Of a DNA stretch of 64,000 bases, positions 22,601 to 31,700 are shown piece after piece (the stretch's first letter is position 1; every line of letters starts with the position of its first letter). This stretch comes from Asterias rubens (Eukaryota > Echinodermata > Asteroidea > Forcipulatida > Asteriidae). The stretch is from assembly GCF_902459465.1 (NCBI RefSeq), contig NC_047076.1, positions 1,240,001-1,304,000 on the forward strand, given 5' to 3'. Below the pieces are notes generated by a model, which saw only the letters and a program-made list of their open reading frames with translations, was not told the DNA's origin and made no database searches. A program made the translations under genes and the position numbers.

Positions 22601-25600
22601 TGCATGAAAACAACTGTTGGAGTGCCATGAGCATCGCTAAATGACAGATTTTCGCACTGATGTAAGAAGTAAATACTATTATTACCTGTTTTTGTAGGCA
22701 TATTTTGCTCTATCGGAATTTTAAGAAATAACATTTGTGTTGATGCAACTTCTTTTAAAACTCACCCTGTGGCGTCTTTATTACATTTTTGTGCTTTGGA
22801 ACTCAACTTGGCTAAACTCTTGGCGTAAGTCGTTTCAATATCAGCCCTGAAATGGAAATAGGACCAGAGAAAATAAAAAACCACCGAACACAGGCAATGA
22901 TTTGCTCTTTTGAAAAAAAAAATAGGAATATTTTGTTGAGTACAATACAAGGGCTGACCTACGTACATGTTAACAAACATGGTCAACAAATTTTTTAATC
23001 AGATTAAACTTTAAAAACTTTAACAAAGACTTTGTAGGAAGACCACATGCAGTGACCGTGAGCGTTCTGTTGTTACTAAACATACTACTGGCTTGGCTTA
23101 TAAAAGATCTTTGTTTACTCCAACCAAGTCCAACAATACCACACCATTATGGTACTTGCAAGTCAACCCCCAAACTGGTAAGAAGTACTAAACAGTAAAC
23201 TTGTGGGTACGACCATGTGTATAGTATCTCTTTTGAGGGAGTGTTGGCTAAGCTTGGGCGATATCGATTTATTTTATTCACGATATATCGCCGACAATTT
23301 ATCGCGATATTCGATAAAATCGCAATTAATTAAATTTGACATCATCAGTCTTCAAACGCCAAGTGAAAGTTGTAGAAGAGACAGTAATGGCATAAGAGAG
23401 GTGTTCTAATGACCTATTCTTTTGGTTTTACTCCAAACCTATGGGGTGCAAGATGTCTCAGCTAGCAAATACATCACGATATTTACTCGATATTGCGATA
23501 TATCACGATATATTGCGATATATCGCGATATATCGATATTTCGATTAAAACCAAATCCATCCGATATCGAAATCGTTTCCAAATTAATATCGCGATACTC
23601 GATAATATCGTGATATCGCCCAAGCTTAGCGTTGGCTCTGAAAAGATGTGGTCTTGACTTTTGGAACAGTGTACACTGCTCATCTTCAGGAGTATACTTC
23701 AGGAGTACACCAGATCTTTTCACTCCCTTATAAGAGATACATAAAGTACTATGTGCATGGTTGCACCCGTGATATGGTTGAACCTAAGACGATCAGAGCA
23801 TAACTGATTGAATCGTCGAGTTGAAACCAGCAGTTCTTTTAACCAACCCAACTCACAAGAGATAGTCATTACAAGGTATTACCGCAAACCTTTCCATATC
23901 GTATTTCCACCATGCAAAGTTTCAAATCCTATGAAAGCATAATCAGTTTACTAACGCAATAATCAGTCAAACACCTAAGAGACTACAGTACATACATCAT
24001 GATGTAAAGCGTAAATCAGTTCACTAGTGCAGTCCTCAGTCAAACTCCACACATTCACTCAACGCCCAAACAAAATATGTACCGAATTCTTGATGCGTTG
24101 GGGTTGGTTTCAAAAGGATTATTAATTTTAGGTAAATGTTGCAAGGGTCGAATCCCACCCAAGTAATGTCTGTGGTTTTTTTTTTTCACAGAACTCAGGG
24201 AGAGTACTGAGTATACAGTGCTAACACACATCGGTGTTTCAAAACCAAAAACCAAACAATTTTGCTGGGTAAGGAATATAAATCAGAGAACGATTTCCCA
24301 GAGCGAAATGCCACACAAATTGTGCCATTTGTCAGTCCAAAATTACTTCTACACTACTCAATATTGGCATTAGGCCTGGGAGAATTATTTAAATATCCGG
24401 TTAATGGCGAATAGCTTTTCCTAACTGTATTTGGGAATACATGTACCATTTTTTACCTAACCGGATATCCGCAAGGGGCACGGATATAGATTAATAAACC
24501 GGATAGTCCTCCAATTACAACCAAGTAACCGGATTTCTATTATCCGCAATTAGGCCTGGGCAAATAATTCAAATATTCGGTTAATGGCGAGTAGGTTTTC
24601 CTATCCGTTAAACCGCTAATGCCTTTTTTTCTTTCTTAACCGGATATCAACAAGGGGCGCGAATACCGATTTATAAACCGGATAGTGTGTAATTACAACC
24701 AAGTAACGACGACTGATAGGAATGTTTTCCTTCACGTAGAGTCAATCACCATCAAAAGAAAAAGCAAATCGCCATCTTTAAATTAGATCCGGTTATTTTT
24801 ATGAATGAACCGAGTGACACTGTCTAAAACTAATATCAATCCACCCATAAGATCTCATTAACAAACGAACAGTGCCCTCTCGCGGCAATTTATATGAATA
24901 GCGCCCTCTAGCAACGGGAACAAATATTTGAATATCCGGTTAATTTCGGATACCAAATCTCACTAATTCGCCCAGCACTAATTGGCATTCAGTGTACACA
25001 AAATAAGTTCAGCTATGCAAAACTGGCGGCCAAAAAATCTTAAGCAATCTTACCTTTCTTGTAAGATGGAGACGGTGGAGTTTGTAAATTCTGTTACTTG
25101 TCTCATATGCTTCTTCAACTCTGCATAGCCCGTCTCATCCTGAAATAGGAAATTCAATAGAAAAATATAAACAGTTACATCGAATTTATCTATGTCACCA
25201 ACAACAACTGCCACAGCACCCTGTGCTTTGTCACCAACAACAACTGCCACAGCACCCTGTGCTTTTGCTGAAGTGCCCTAAATTTGCAAAGTCACACGAG
25301 CGAAGTTTAAAGCCGTTGGACACTTTCGGTAAACAGTATTGTCCAAGGCCCACACTCCGTGTATCACAACTTATATAAAATAACAAACCTGTGAAAATTA
25401 AGGCTCAATTGGTCATGGGAGTCGGGAGAAACTAACGGGAAAACCCACCCTTATTTCCGCACGTTTCGTCGTGTCATGACATGTGTTTAAAATGAATCCG
25501 TAATTCTCGAAAATTGATAAGGTTTAATGTTTTCCCAAAAAGTAAAGCATTTCATGGAATAATACTTCAAGAGAAGTCTTTCACCATTTCTATAAGTCTT

Positions 25601-27769
25601 TCTATAAACCCTGTAGGTTATTTGTAAATCTGTGATTTTTTTTTTCTGTTTCGAAAGTGTCCAATGGCTTTAAAGCCATGGTCTACTTTTGGTAAATTTT
25701 TTGGAGGTTGCAGGTTTAGGTCCCGCTCTTGTAAATTTGTCTACGTTCAATCCCAAATTATTTTCTACAAGAATATGCAGCTTCCATGTTATTTTGTGAG
25801 ATAAAGGCTTGGTCACACCAAACTAGTTCTCAAAGCGTCCGAACTCATCATAAGATGAGTAGGAAATATAGATACAAGTATGTAATCATTAAAGGCAGTG
25901 AACACTATTGGTAATTACTCAAAATAATTATTGGCATAAAACCTTACTTGGTAACGAGTAATGGGGAGCTGTTGATAAAACATTGTGAGAAACAGCTCCC
26001 CTGAAGTAACGTAGTTTTAAAGAAAGAAGTATTTTTCCACGATTTTGAATTCGAGACCTCAGAATTAGAATTTGAGGTCTCCAAATCAAGCATCTGAAAG
26101 CACACAACTTGGTGTGACAAGGGTGTTTTTTCTTTCATTATTATCTCGCAACTTCGAAGACCAATTGAGCTCAAATTTCCACAGGTTTGTTCTTTTATGC
26201 ATATGATGAGAACCAAGTGAGAAGACTTGTCTTTGACAACACCCAATAGTGTCCAGTGTCTTTAAGAGAATGAGTTCAGTGTGATGGGGGGTATTCACCA
26301 CACTTCTCTGACATACATGTAAATGAACACTTCAAGATGATTTGGAAGTGTGGACAGATTCATTACTTACGCTAAAATAGTTGACAAAGTTATCCATTGC
26401 TTTTTATTTCAATTTAGAAACTTGGCTGAATATAACGTCCTTGACTGGCCTTGCATTACCATGGGTTACAGAATCCAGATCCCAAGAGTGTGTGCGTCAA
26501 AACACGATGATCCAAAAACCATGAGTAAACTTCGTTATAAACGTATCCACCCAGGAAACAAATACATCTGGACATCAAATTAGATCTATTTATGAATTAC
26601 ATCATGTTTAGCAATGAGTCAGATAGTCGTGATCGTGATGTGGTGAGATGTTGTACAGTCAATGTATGCAGATTTCTGTTATGAGTTCTTATGTGATCCA
26701 AAGGTCAGTGGACAGTTTGAGTTTATAATTATCGCAGATGTTTCACTGATAACCTACAGTCCTACACATCGGATAATTCATAAAGTCAACACTTACTCCA
26801 CTCTCTTGACTCTAACTAGAGTGTAAACGGAAAATCGTGTGAAGATAAAATAATGCAAAAAATAGTTATGGTCTGACGATTCGACCTATGAGAATAACTC
26901 TGCTAGGGTCGAACCATCAGGCCATAAACCAGGCTGTAACATAGTAACTATTTTTTCATTTATACCAGTGGTCCTTTTGGTTGGTAAGCATTTTGCAATT
27001 CAGCTAATTCTATTTTCATGATTTTCTTAGATAAAAATAATGTAAAATGTGTGTTTATGGAGAAGGACATTTTATGATTTCCTGTATGGATCGAGACACT
27101 CAGTTTCAACTTTTATTATTTATTTGTTGTATAAACTAGCTTTTTAGGGTGGGGGGGGGGTCTGCTTTGCTTTGTGCATAAAATTAAATGACTGTTTTAA
27201 TAAAGCACCTTACAAAAATGTGTTGATGCATTCCAGTTCCGATTACCTTTTTTTTACATTTAAATGGCTTGTACTTTTTAAGGTCTAAATTGAACCATGT
27301 CGATATACTTCCTCCATGATTGAAAAACCTAGCAAACCATAGCAACAACAAAAGCCTTCAAATAAATTGATCAAAAATTACATTCCTTTCCTTGTCAACA
27401 GACACCAACAAAATGTGAACGTAAAAACGGTAAGTTAAAGTTGCAAAGGCCAACCAGGGGACTTTTTGTTATGATTCATTGATGACGTTGATGTCGCTAT
27501 TGAGAATTGTACTTTTGTGTGTTTATTTACGCTCCATTGGCCAGGAACGTATGGAAGTAAAGTTGACTAAAAACTCCGCTCAATTGACGACGATTGAATG
27601 TTAAAGTTCTATAGTCACTCACACCATTAATATCTATACACCACCTGCTGTAGTGCTTTTTAGTGGTGTTTTAGTAAGTTAGCTTTTCGCAATTTTCCCT
27701 TCTCTTTCTCTCTATTCCTGACCGTATTCACACACAAATACTTACCACAAAAACATCTCTGAAATCCAT
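13529..27769 (-). CDS. NOSTRIN: Nostrin (F-BAR and SH3 protein), complete, 15 exons
   Basis: Fifteen coding exons join with consistent phases into 506 codons, the length I recall for human NOSTRIN. In mammals nostrin binds membranes through its F-BAR domain and controls caveolar/endocytic trafficking of endothelial NO synthase and actin regulators through its SH3 domain. The F-BAR region covers about residues 1-260 (for example [20 protein letters not shown], compare RANLEISYAKGLQKLASKL in human). A second helical segment with [20 protein letters not shown] follows at about 285-325, then a low-complexity linker, then the SH3 domain at about 449-505. In the SH3 the usual ALYDY is replaced by VKFNY, while W486, P499 and Y502 of the ligand groove ([12 protein letters not shown]) are kept. 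The start is the ATG at 27769 in a short first exon. Family assignment comes from remembered protein similarity. Introns hold SINEs, MITEs and a 76-bp array. Confidence 0.93.
13865..14040 (-). mobile_element. tRNA-derived SINE, family S1
   Basis: On the minus strand a tRNA-like head (GGTGGTCTAGTTGGTAGGAC and a B-box-like GGGATCAAATCTCTC) is followed by the S1 body: CAGAACTCGG...GAGTATACAGT and ACAAACACACATCAATGTA. Other copies lie near 16610, 24135 and 61850. Intron 14 of nostrin. Confidence 0.75.
14098..14300. mobile_element. Family F fragment followed by S1 SINE body fragment
   Basis: 14098-14195 carries GAGTTTGCGGTAACACCATG and GGTTCTGAAAAGAACCGTTG (family F). 14213-14285 carries GAGTATACAGTGCTAACACA, the S1 body in plus orientation. 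Both are truncated, inside nostrin intron 14. Confidence 0.65.
14345..14449 (-). CDS. NOSTRIN: Nostrin exon 14 (SH3, first half)
   Basis: A long T run ending TTTTAG precedes the exon, and the donor is GAAG|GTAAGA. Encodes [20 protein letters not shown] then [15 protein letters not shown], the first SH3 strands and RT loop. Confidence 0.92.
14513..14986. repeat. Direct duplication flanking an S2 SINE
   Basis: 14513-14600 and 14893-14986 are diverged direct copies (both with GTTGCCATGTCC, ATGATA(T/A)GTC, AACACTAAGAC and CCCTGAGTTGCCC). Between them, 14605-14785, lies an S2 SINE-like repeat with CAATGAGAGAGATTGGCTGT and CAGCTTGGTGTTTATATCC. Confidence 0.65.
14996..15128 (-). CDS. NOSTRIN: Nostrin exon 13 (linker)
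   Basis: Acceptor TATCTTTGCAG and donor AACA|GTAAGT. Encodes [20 protein letters not shown] then a D/E/G-rich stretch ending DEDEGN. This is a disordered linker ahead of the SH3 domain, including a short proline motif PRAPP. Confidence 0.87.
15207..15310 (+). mobile_element. Family F fragment
   Basis: Contains GGTTTGCGGTTGACACCATG and the degraded GGCTCTGATAAGAGCTG hairpin, then TTGATGTTTCGATAAGCGTG. Located in nostrin intron 12. Confidence 0.6.
15959..16087 (-). CDS. NOSTRIN: Nostrin exon 12
   Basis: Acceptor TTGTATTACAG and donor CAG|GTAGTT. Encodes 43 residues starting [20 protein letters not shown] and ending YIKTEKDKQ. The end is proline- and lysine-rich linker. Confidence 0.88.
16135..16345 (+). 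mobile_element. SINE-like element, family S2
   Basis: Has a tRNA-like B-box region (GTTGTGGGTTCGGATCCTAC), then the S2 body: AGCTAACTGCTGATTTTCAC, ATAATCATAGACTTTAAACC and GTTGACAGCTTGGTGTTTAT. Related copies are at 14605-14785 (plus), 46615-46740 and 54028-54205 (both minus). Confidence 0.75.
16610..16790 (-). mobile_element. tRNA-derived SINE, family S1
   Basis: Minus-strand head with CTAGTTGGTATGACACTGCT and B-box GGTCCGAATCCCACC, body with TTTCACAGAACTCGCGTAAG and GTATACAGTGCTAACACACA. It ends in an A-rich tail that appears as a T run at 16629-16643 on the plus strand. It resembles a tRNA, but the arms do not pair well enough for a functional gene. Confidence 0.8.
16905..16993 (-). CDS. 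NOSTRIN: Nostrin exon 11
   Basis: Acceptor ATTTCTTGCAG and donor CAT|GTAAGG. Encodes [20 protein letters not shown] then DVVVQQLTH, similar in position and composition to LKTYSSTSSFSDAKSQKDTA in human nostrin. Confidence 0.9.
17275..17958. repeat. 76-bp tandem array, nine units
   Basis: Unit starts are at 17275, 17351, 17427, 17503, 17579, 17655, 17731, 17807 and 17883. Each begins TACATGTACAAGGACCTTTA and ends CTGGCAATGGTGCTGA. Units are almost identical, differing mainly at one C/T site (CTTCCAATC or CTTCTAATC) and one change in unit 8. Located in the nostrin intron between exons 10 and 11. Confidence 0.95.
18047..18170. mobile_element. Palindromic MITE, family E
   Basis: Ends GGTCCATTTCAAAAAGAGTT and the complement-like TAACTCTTTGTGAAATCCAG, with inner inverted motifs AGGACTCGTCCTA. 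A relative lies at 47004-47145. Located in a nostrin intron. Confidence 0.75.
18199..18307 (-). CDS. NOSTRIN: Nostrin exon 10
   Basis: Acceptor TTGTTCCTTAG and donor GATG|GTAAGT. Encodes [20 protein letters not shown] then [17 protein letters not shown], matching the human EEDPNSAMDKERRKSLL stretch, a central helical segment. Confidence 0.93.
18543..18662 (-). CDS. NOSTRIN: Nostrin exon 9
   Basis: Acceptor TTATGCTTAG and donor TAT|GTAAGT. Encodes [20 protein letters not shown] then [20 protein letters not shown], covering the end of the F-BAR and the start of the middle region. Confidence 0.92.
19268..19492 (-). CDS. NOSTRIN: Nostrin exon 8 (F-BAR, long helix)
   Basis: Acceptor TTCTCGACAG and donor AAG|GTATAG. 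The 75 codons begin [20 protein letters not shown] and end [11 protein letters not shown]. The correct frame gives [20 protein letters not shown], matching the human LELEKERIQLLCNNLNQY segment. Confidence 0.93.
19833..20090 (-). mobile_element. tRNA-Leu/Ser-like SINE, family S3
   Basis: Read on the minus strand it begins GTCATGGCCGAGCAGATAAG, an A box typical of tRNA-Leu/Ser, followed by the B-box-like GATTTGAGTCCCGGTCATGA. The body has AGTAACTTAACCACGATTGC and CTTCGTCCTTCGGATGGGAC. A second copy is at 53086-53268 and a body fragment at 17056-17125. Confidence 0.75.
20159..20266 (-). CDS. NOSTRIN: Nostrin exon 7 (F-BAR)
   Basis: Acceptor ATCTTCTTGAAG and donor AAG|GTAAGA. Encodes 36 residues, [16 protein letters not shown]...[12 protein letters not shown], in phase 0 at both ends. 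Confidence 0.9.
20664..20726 (-). CDS. NOSTRIN: Nostrin exon 6 (F-BAR)
   Basis: Acceptor CTTGTTGTACAG and donor AAG|GTACAA, phase 0 at both ends. Encodes [21 protein letters not shown], the helix that in human nostrin reads NEVEKTANLVISNWNQQIK. Confidence 0.9.
21574..21655 (-). CDS. NOSTRIN: Nostrin exon 5 (F-BAR)
   Basis: Acceptor TTTGCCCCCAG and donor TCT|GTAAGT. Encodes [20 protein letters not shown] then HVKSRKS. Open frames on the same strand that run on into the flanking introns are read-through and are not part of the protein. Confidence 0.9.
22285..22347 (-). CDS. NOSTRIN: Nostrin exon 4 (F-BAR)
   Basis: Acceptor GATTTTGTAG and donor CACAA|GTAAGT. Encodes [20 protein letters not shown], corresponding to the human segment around SSAWAWASEGMKSTADLH. 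Confidence 0.9.
22766..22846 (-). CDS. NOSTRIN: Nostrin exon 3 (F-BAR)
   Basis: Acceptor CCATTTCAG and donor ACAGG|GTGAGT. Encodes [20 protein letters not shown] then CNKDATG. The ERA(D/N)IE.(T/S)YAK.L.KL pattern is the F-BAR family signature. Confidence 0.95.
23196..23936. mobile_element. Family F element, near full length, split by a hAT-like insertion
   Basis: The left part has GTGGGTACGACCATGTGTAT and resumes after the insertion with GTTGGCTCTGAAAAGATGTG. It ends in ACCGCAAACCTTTCCATATC and ACCATGCAAAGTTTCAAATC, the inverted terminus. Removing 23249-23628 and one target duplicate restores the family order. Confidence 0.7.
23249..23628. mobile_element. hAT-like non-autonomous element (380 bp), nested
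   Basis: Termini TAAGCTTGGGCGATATC are perfect inverted repeats at both ends. The flanks GTGTTGGC (23241-23248) and GCGTTGGC (23629-23636) form an 8-bp target duplication with one mismatch. The interior is rich in ATATCGCGATA-type palindromes. No transposase frame; the 8-bp duplication and TAxG..TGGG-type ends suggest hAT. Confidence 0.82.
24135..24258 (+). mobile_element. tRNA-derived SINE, family S1, 5' truncated
   Basis: Begins in the B-box region (GGGTCGAATCCCACCCAAGT), then TTTTTTTCACAGAACTCAGG and GAGTATACAGTGCTAACACA, matching the other S1 copies. Nostrin intron. Confidence 0.75.
24371..24980. mobile_element. hAT-like non-autonomous element (610 bp)
   Basis: Exactly flanked by the 8-bp duplication ATTGGCAT (24363-24370 and 24981-24988). 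Ends are TAGGCCTGGG and, inverted, TAGTGCTGGGCG. Motifs such as AACCGGATAT and TTAACCGGATATC recur in both orientations. A second left-end-like segment starts at 24551, so the element has a duplicated head. No transposase coding sequence. Confidence 0.85.
25054..25139 (-). CDS. NOSTRIN: Nostrin exon 2 (F-BAR helix 1)
   Basis: Acceptor TATTTCAG and donor GAAAG|GTAAGA. Encodes [20 protein letters not shown] then STVSILQER, matching the first F-BAR helix (compare VYKNLKEFSQNGENFCKQV in human nostrin). Confidence 0.92.
25178..25263. repeat. Short tandem duplication (about 35 bp, two copies)
   Basis: GTCACCAACAACAACTGCCA plus CAGCACCCTGTGCTTT is present twice in succession, just upstream (in gene orientation) of nostrin exon 2. 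Confidence 0.85.
25313..25673. mobile_element. TTAA-type MITE, family A (copy 2)
   Basis: Same ends as the copy at 655-1018 (CCGTTGGACACTTTCGG and CGAAAGTGTCCAATGGC), with the interior inverted relative to it: AACAAACCTGTGAAAATTAA here, the complement there. Intron 1 of nostrin. Confidence 0.8.
25893..26261. mobile_element. TTAA-type MITE, family B
   Basis: TTAA borders both ends (25889-25892 and 26262-26265). Starts AGGCAGTGAACACTATTGGT and ends CCCAATAGTGTCCAGTGTCT, with the family interior. Intron 1 of nostrin. Confidence 0.87.
27746..27769 (-). CDS. NOSTRIN: Nostrin exon 1 (start codon)
   Basis: Encodes MDFRDVFV and ends at GTG|GTAAGT, phase 0. It is very short, but position, donor and phase fit exon 2, and the human protein also begins only about eight residues before the matching segment. 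Confidence 0.75.
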
Positions 27770-28625
27770 GTTGTCTCCAAAATAGTTGTGATGATGTATT
27801 CAGTCCATACTATTCATAAAAAATCTCCGAAAAGAGACCAAAATATGGGAGTGAGTTGCCAAATACCTGTTGCTGATGAAAAGTGACAGTTTTATGATAA
27901 GAGCGCCCTCTACGATCATCCGAACGAAGATTTCTCTGAGCGGTTTCTGCACCCCCGCCCCCCCCCCCAAAAAAAGCATAAGTTTTGTAAAGGAAAAGGA
28001 AAGGGCTATTCCTTGAGAATAAGGTAATAAAGCAATTTTAAACAACAATTTTAACTTCCATTTACTGGCAACACCTTTTTGAAACAAAAAAGGCCCGCAC
28101 CACCACCGCCACATTTGCTACCACCTGTTGTGACTTTACTTTATTATGGCAGATTAGCAATTAATTAAAGTTGGTTGAAATGTCACTATTTAATAGGTCC
28201 AAGAGTCACACCAGAAAGTTGACTGGCAATCTGCAAGAAGAAAAAGTGGTTTTACAGGAACAAATTACTGTGTTTAGTAAAACTGACATGTGACAACTAT
28301 GGATTTGTAATTGGTCCTCATTATTATGGTTCTGTATAAATTTTAAAGTATAATTCTTCCTTGTTTCATGATAAAACTTGTCTTGGTTTATGGCATGGTC
28401 GATTTAAAGAAGAAACCAAACCCGGAAAATGCCATTTTTAAATTCAGCTGTTCAGGCCTATACAAAACTTTTATAATAATTCTATAAGAAAGTAAAAGAA
28501 ATTAAAATGAATGAAGAGTGAAGAAGAAAAAAAAAGAAAAGATACATCAGCCAAATCAATCTAATTTTCTTTTAGCAGTCTACACAATGTTTTATTTTAA
28601 ATGTAAAAAAAAAAAAAAAATTGAG

Positions 28626-28626
<1 letters not shown>

Positions 28627-28700
<74 letters not shown>
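28627..28700 (-). tRNA. tRNA-Asn (anticodon GTT)
   Basis: The minus strand reads GTCTCCGTGGCGCAATCGGT, then the anticodon arm TTCGGCTGTTAACCGAA with anticodon GTT, then the T arm GGTTCAAGCCCACC, and closes GGGGACG against GTCTCCG in the acceptor stem (one G-T-type pair). A box TGGCGCAATCGG and B box GGTTCAAGCC are intact, and the sequence is nearly identical to the animal tRNA-Asn consensus. No intron; CCA is not encoded, as usual in animals. The poly-T terminator for polymerase III is supplied by an A run just below it (28606-28620) on the plus strand. Confidence 0.97.
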
Positions 28701-28701
<1 letters not shown>

Positions 28702-28740
28702 TCGACGGTGAGGGCGTATTTGTTACATTATATACCTAAC

Positions 28741-31700
28741 GCTATATCTCCGGTGATTCATATTGTCACGTAGTGGGAATGGAGCATGTGTAGGATGCAT
28801 GCATGACTGAACATTACAGGATGCTGTGGATGGATCAATGATTGTGAGGTTCGAAAGCCACTGAGAGACTGTATACTAGTTGGACAGTATAAAATTAGTT
28901 ATGGAAATTTTTTTGTTTGTAAATGCCCCATATCCTAAGTCTGTGTATGAGTATTCTGGAAGTGCAGAGATTCCAAACAATTCCTAAATCTGGCCCCAAT
29001 AAATATTTTCATCTTACTGTTTTCTTCATCTTTAGCTTGGCTTTAAGCCTTCAAGATTTGCATGAAAATAAATTAACAAACAAATATATAAATTAATACA
29101 AATTTACAAATAAACCTTTTATGCGCTAGTGTTGTAAAGCCTCCCATCATTACGAATGTCTTCCTCTTAGGTTTTCTTGAGTCAGCAGACTCAGACCGCA
29201 TCCCCTGGATCATAGAGCAACTTACCTGCCCTATTCCCCGCCACTAGCCAAGAGGCTATTTTGTAAACCCACCTGCTAATTGATTGCTGACGCCCCCAAA
29301 ACAGCGGGTCCTTGCTCTATGGTGTCCCCAGCCCTGAACTAAATAGCAATGACCTCTTAAAGGGAAAGTACACGTTTGGTAATTACTCAAAACAAATACT
29401 AACTTCAAAACTGACTTGGTAACGCATTATAGAGTAGTATAAAACATTGTGAGAAACGGCTCCCTCTGAAGTAGCATAGATTTTACTAAAAATAATAAAA
29501 GACTTCTAGACAGAAGTCTTTTATTCCTATCTGAAAGCACACAAATTCGTCCAACAAGGGTGTTTTTTTCTCTCATCATTTTCTCGCAACTTCGATGACC
29601 AATAATTTAGCTCAAATTTTCACAGGCTTGTTATTTTATGCTTATGTTGGGATACTAAAGTGAGAAGACAGTCTTTAGTGACAACTACCAAACGTGTACC
29701 TTCCCGATCCCGCCTTTAACTGGCTTTTGCTCTATTTGGTACCCCAAAAATTTGAACATTCAGTGAAAAAAAATGACGATTGTCATCGTTTCCGCTACTA
29801 ACGTTTTCTTAGCCCCCCCCCCCCCTTTGGTCAAGACTATAGTTGCGCGTTGCTCCAGGGACGACACAAAATAAATGGGGCGCCTTTTATGTTGGGCCGA
29901 TGTTGATGTGGGGTTTCCTCCTCGATCGGGTTGGTTCGCATCAAAAAGCTACGCCCCGTTCTCAAACTTTGGTCAGAATTGACCAAGATTGACCCCAATT
30001 TCGGTTCCCGCGAGGGCCTGACCCATTTCCGGGTAACCGAAATCCGTGTCAATATGAGCCAGAATATTAGATCAAAATCAATTTTTTAATAATACCTCCG
30101 AGTCGGCCTGACCCAGCAATGGGTTCCCCTCGATGGGACCCGCATTCCGGGTCAATCTGACTCAGGAGTTGTTAGATGTTCACATTCATTAACACAATCT
30201 CACTGGAATCATGATTCTGTTTACTGCTTTTTGTTTATTTTATTGTTTTTACATGACAAGCATCTTTCCATTCAATATGAGTTACTTTCTGACAAAACAA
30301 AGAGATACAAAACTTATTTCAGAGCACTTTTAATCATAAGCAATGTTATCAGTTATGTTATTTCTTATCAGTTATGTTTTTATTGTCATAGTTCGTCAGT
30401 CGCCTGCACGGCAGACGAACACAAGTAAAGCTTTCCCTATCCTATCACGTTTTGTGCTATTCTCCGAATCCAAAGCGGGTCAAAATAGAGGCCTTCTTTA
30501 CGAAAACAAAATTGATCGAAGTCCAAAACCCATGTATACAGTTTTTATGCCAAAATGTATTACTAAAGGTGGTCCATTATACACACAGTGCATGCACCTA
30601 TTTTGGAGTGGTAGCAGGTCCATTTCCTGATCGCGCTGTTGTCTTATGAAAATAGGTTCACAGCAGAAGATGATCCAAAGTGTTATATAAAAAGGGAGTT
30701 ACATAATGAGTCAAAAGTATAAAAATGCTACACATTCTCGGGTAAAACATAATCCAGTAAAAGAATGCCCAGGTAAGATTAAACATGCTATGTCAGATTT
30801 TTGGCCGATTTGACCCCAACATTTTTATTTAAAATTCAATAGGTATTTTGATGGGGGTCGAGAAAGTTAAACAAGCTTTCATTTGAGCCATTGCTTGAAA
30901 AAAGTCCGCCAATTATTAGTAGTAGTGAAATAAAGTGCTCAAAATAAGTTTTTGTCGGGATCCCAACAATAATATAATCGTGACCAATTCTTATGTGTTT
31001 TCACTAAAAAGCTATTTTTTAATGTTTGGGGCCAAAAATCTGACATAGCATCTTTAATATCATCTCTACAATATAGGCCGCCTATCTTACAGGTTCACAA
31101 GAGTGACCCCTTTAAAGAGAACATAAACTCAAGGTTTTACCCAGTCAGCTGTAACTTAAACTTGTGGCCAACAGGTCGCATCAAAGCTGCAGTTCATCGG
31201 CACTTTGCGAGACCGGCCCAACAACGAAAGTTTTAGCTCAAACGGGCTTTGGATCAAATCACGAAACTGAGTACATGTACATTCCTGTTTTTATTGTTTT
31301 CAAACTAGGACCGATTTCAGACTTGGTTGCGAGGTCGTTAATTGAATAAAAACCTCAATACAAATTTCTCAAAAACTTGTAGCATTTCAGGGGGGGGGGA
31401 AATAAAATTGAAGTTTTTCATCATGACCATCGTTATACTATTTAAGTTTATGTGGAATCCTTAATTTATTGCCAACATTTTGCCAAACCTTTAAGAAGTT
31501 TGCCGGAAAATTAACTTCGTATAACCCACTAACTTGACTCTTTCCGAAAGAAGCTGGAGAAAATAATGTTACAGTTTAAAGCAATAATGTTAATGACCTA
31601 AATAATTAAGCAGTTTTACTTCCACGATTGTTTTAAAAGTTTGTACATATATTTACATATTATTTACATATGTGAGTGAAAACTTTACATATTGTACAGG

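Noticed and set aside
26350..26583. 77-codon plus-strand open frame in nostrin intron 1
   Set aside because: No domain, no splice partners, antisense within an intron next to a MITE.
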